Shown: piece by piece, positions 31,798 to 32,155 of the stretch | Numbering within the stretch: the stretch's first letter is position 1 | Layout of the letters: the number at the start of each line of letters is the position of its first letter | From: Ruegeria sp. HKCCD8929 | GTDB taxonomy: Bacteria; Pseudomonadota; Alphaproteobacteria; Rhodobacterales; Rhodobacteraceae | DNA: 32,155 nucleotides | Reading direction: 5' to 3' | Assembly: GCF_013031405.1 (NCBI RefSeq) | Contig: NZ_WPZY01000035.1 | Location: 1-32,155 of the forward strand | Notes under the pieces: model-generated | Told to the model about the DNA's origin: nothing | What the model saw: the letters and a program-made list of their open reading frames with translations, nothing else | Database searches by the model: none | Program-made: the position numbers and the translations under genes

Positions 31798-32155
31798 TTA
31801 ACCACTGGACTCGCGACGGCATTGGTCCAAAACCCGTAGACCCCTGCCCTGCCCGACACTCTGCCTCCACAAAATCTGATCGGCGCGCCGCCGCAGCGCT
31901 TTTGCTGTGACCGGCTGACCTTGAGCCGTCAAATTCGTGCGGGCTTGCGCAAGCGCCTCCGCCACGCGCTCTTTCAACCCATTGAGGTCAGAAACCGAGT
32001 GCGGCAGTTTTGGAAGCACCGCGGCCCTGTGTGCCGGTGCGACAGGCGCCCTGCCCTGGGTCGGAGCCGCGTCGCGCGCCGCCAAGACCGGTATATCGGC
32101 CAGCACAACGTTTTGTTCCGAGGCAGCGATTGCACAGGCTTCCAGAGCAATCCGC
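31798..32155 (-). CDS. Partial hypothetical protein, continues past the window
   Basis: The frame stays open to the right edge, so only the C-terminal part (about 118 residues) is seen; the true start lies outside. The visible part begins RIALEACAIAASEQNVVLAD and passes through a proline/alanine-rich section. It ends with a helical segment (LNGLKERVAEALAQARTNLT, then AKALRRRADQILWRQ) and a basic tail. I do not recognise the family, and no catalytic motif is visible. A GTG at 32106 could be an internal start, but the upstream codons remain protein-like. Confidence 0.5.
   Translation of the reverse strand, partial: RIALEACAIAASEQNVVLADIPVLAARDAAPTQGRAPVAPAHRAAVLPKLPHSVSDLNGLKERVAEALAQARTNLTAQGQPVTAKALRRRADQILWRQSVGQGRGLRVLDQCRRESSG

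Noticed and set aside
1..32155. CRISPR arrays, rRNA or tRNA genes
   Set aside because: No regularly spaced direct repeats and no conserved RNA core sequences were seen on either strand.

Overview
The base composition, codon use and gene content suggest an alphaproteobacterium of the Rhodobacteraceae (Roseobacter group). Supporting features are the FNR/FnrL-type boxes, a phasin plus PHA synthase pair, an H-NS/HvrA-like protein, a GT25/FkbM surface-glycan gene pair, and many roseobacter-style membrane proteins. The window is accessory-type DNA. Intact genes are interleaved with decayed genes and transposase fragments, and no tRNA, rRNA or CRISPR array is visible. Genus and replicon type (chromosome or plasmid) cannot be decided from the sequence.

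Layout. 1-2.1 kb: two gene fragments (GNAT-type, ParB-like) and a run of small envelope proteins. 2.8-4.6 kb: an SLC13/TrkA-C transporter. 4.7-5.2 kb: relics of IS630- and IS6-type transposases. 5.3-9.3 kb: a minus-strand cluster with a c-type cytochrome and, behind a perfect FNR-type box, a decayed HlyD/MacA-like adaptor, a ferric-reductase-like flavocytochrome, a 35-residue membrane peptide overlapping it, and a DASS transporter. 9.8-13.7 kb: an Acg-type nitroreductase behind a second FNR-type box, a membrane adenylate cyclase, an unrecognised protein and a lipoprotein. 14.1-15.8 kb: GT25 glycosyltransferase and FkbM methyltransferase. 16.0-17.6 kb: a decayed succinate-semialdehyde dehydrogenase, an IS630-type C-terminal relic, and a frameshifted phasin behind a third FNR-like box. 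17.7-19.3 kb: UspA and a zinc alcohol dehydrogenase. 19.6-24.4 kb: a three-gene YhiI-RbbA-YhhJ-type export operon. 24.6-25.6 kb: an IS5-type element. 25.7-30.8 kb: a P-type cation ATPase and phasin on the minus strand, divergent from a PHA synthase, with two further FNR-like boxes between phasin and synthase. 31.0-32.2 kb: an H-NS family protein and a gene running off the window.

How it fits together. The best-supported theme is a low-oxygen programme. Five FNR/Dnr-type palindromes sit 50-73 bp upstream of start codons for a flavocytochrome operon, a nitroreductase, two phasins (one broken, upstream of UspA) and a PHA synthase. These functions concern redox balancing, carbon storage as polyhydroxyalkanoate and stress survival. 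The decayed gabD, phasin and adaptor genes show that part of this programme is being lost. The site assignments rest on reading the sequence and have not been tested.
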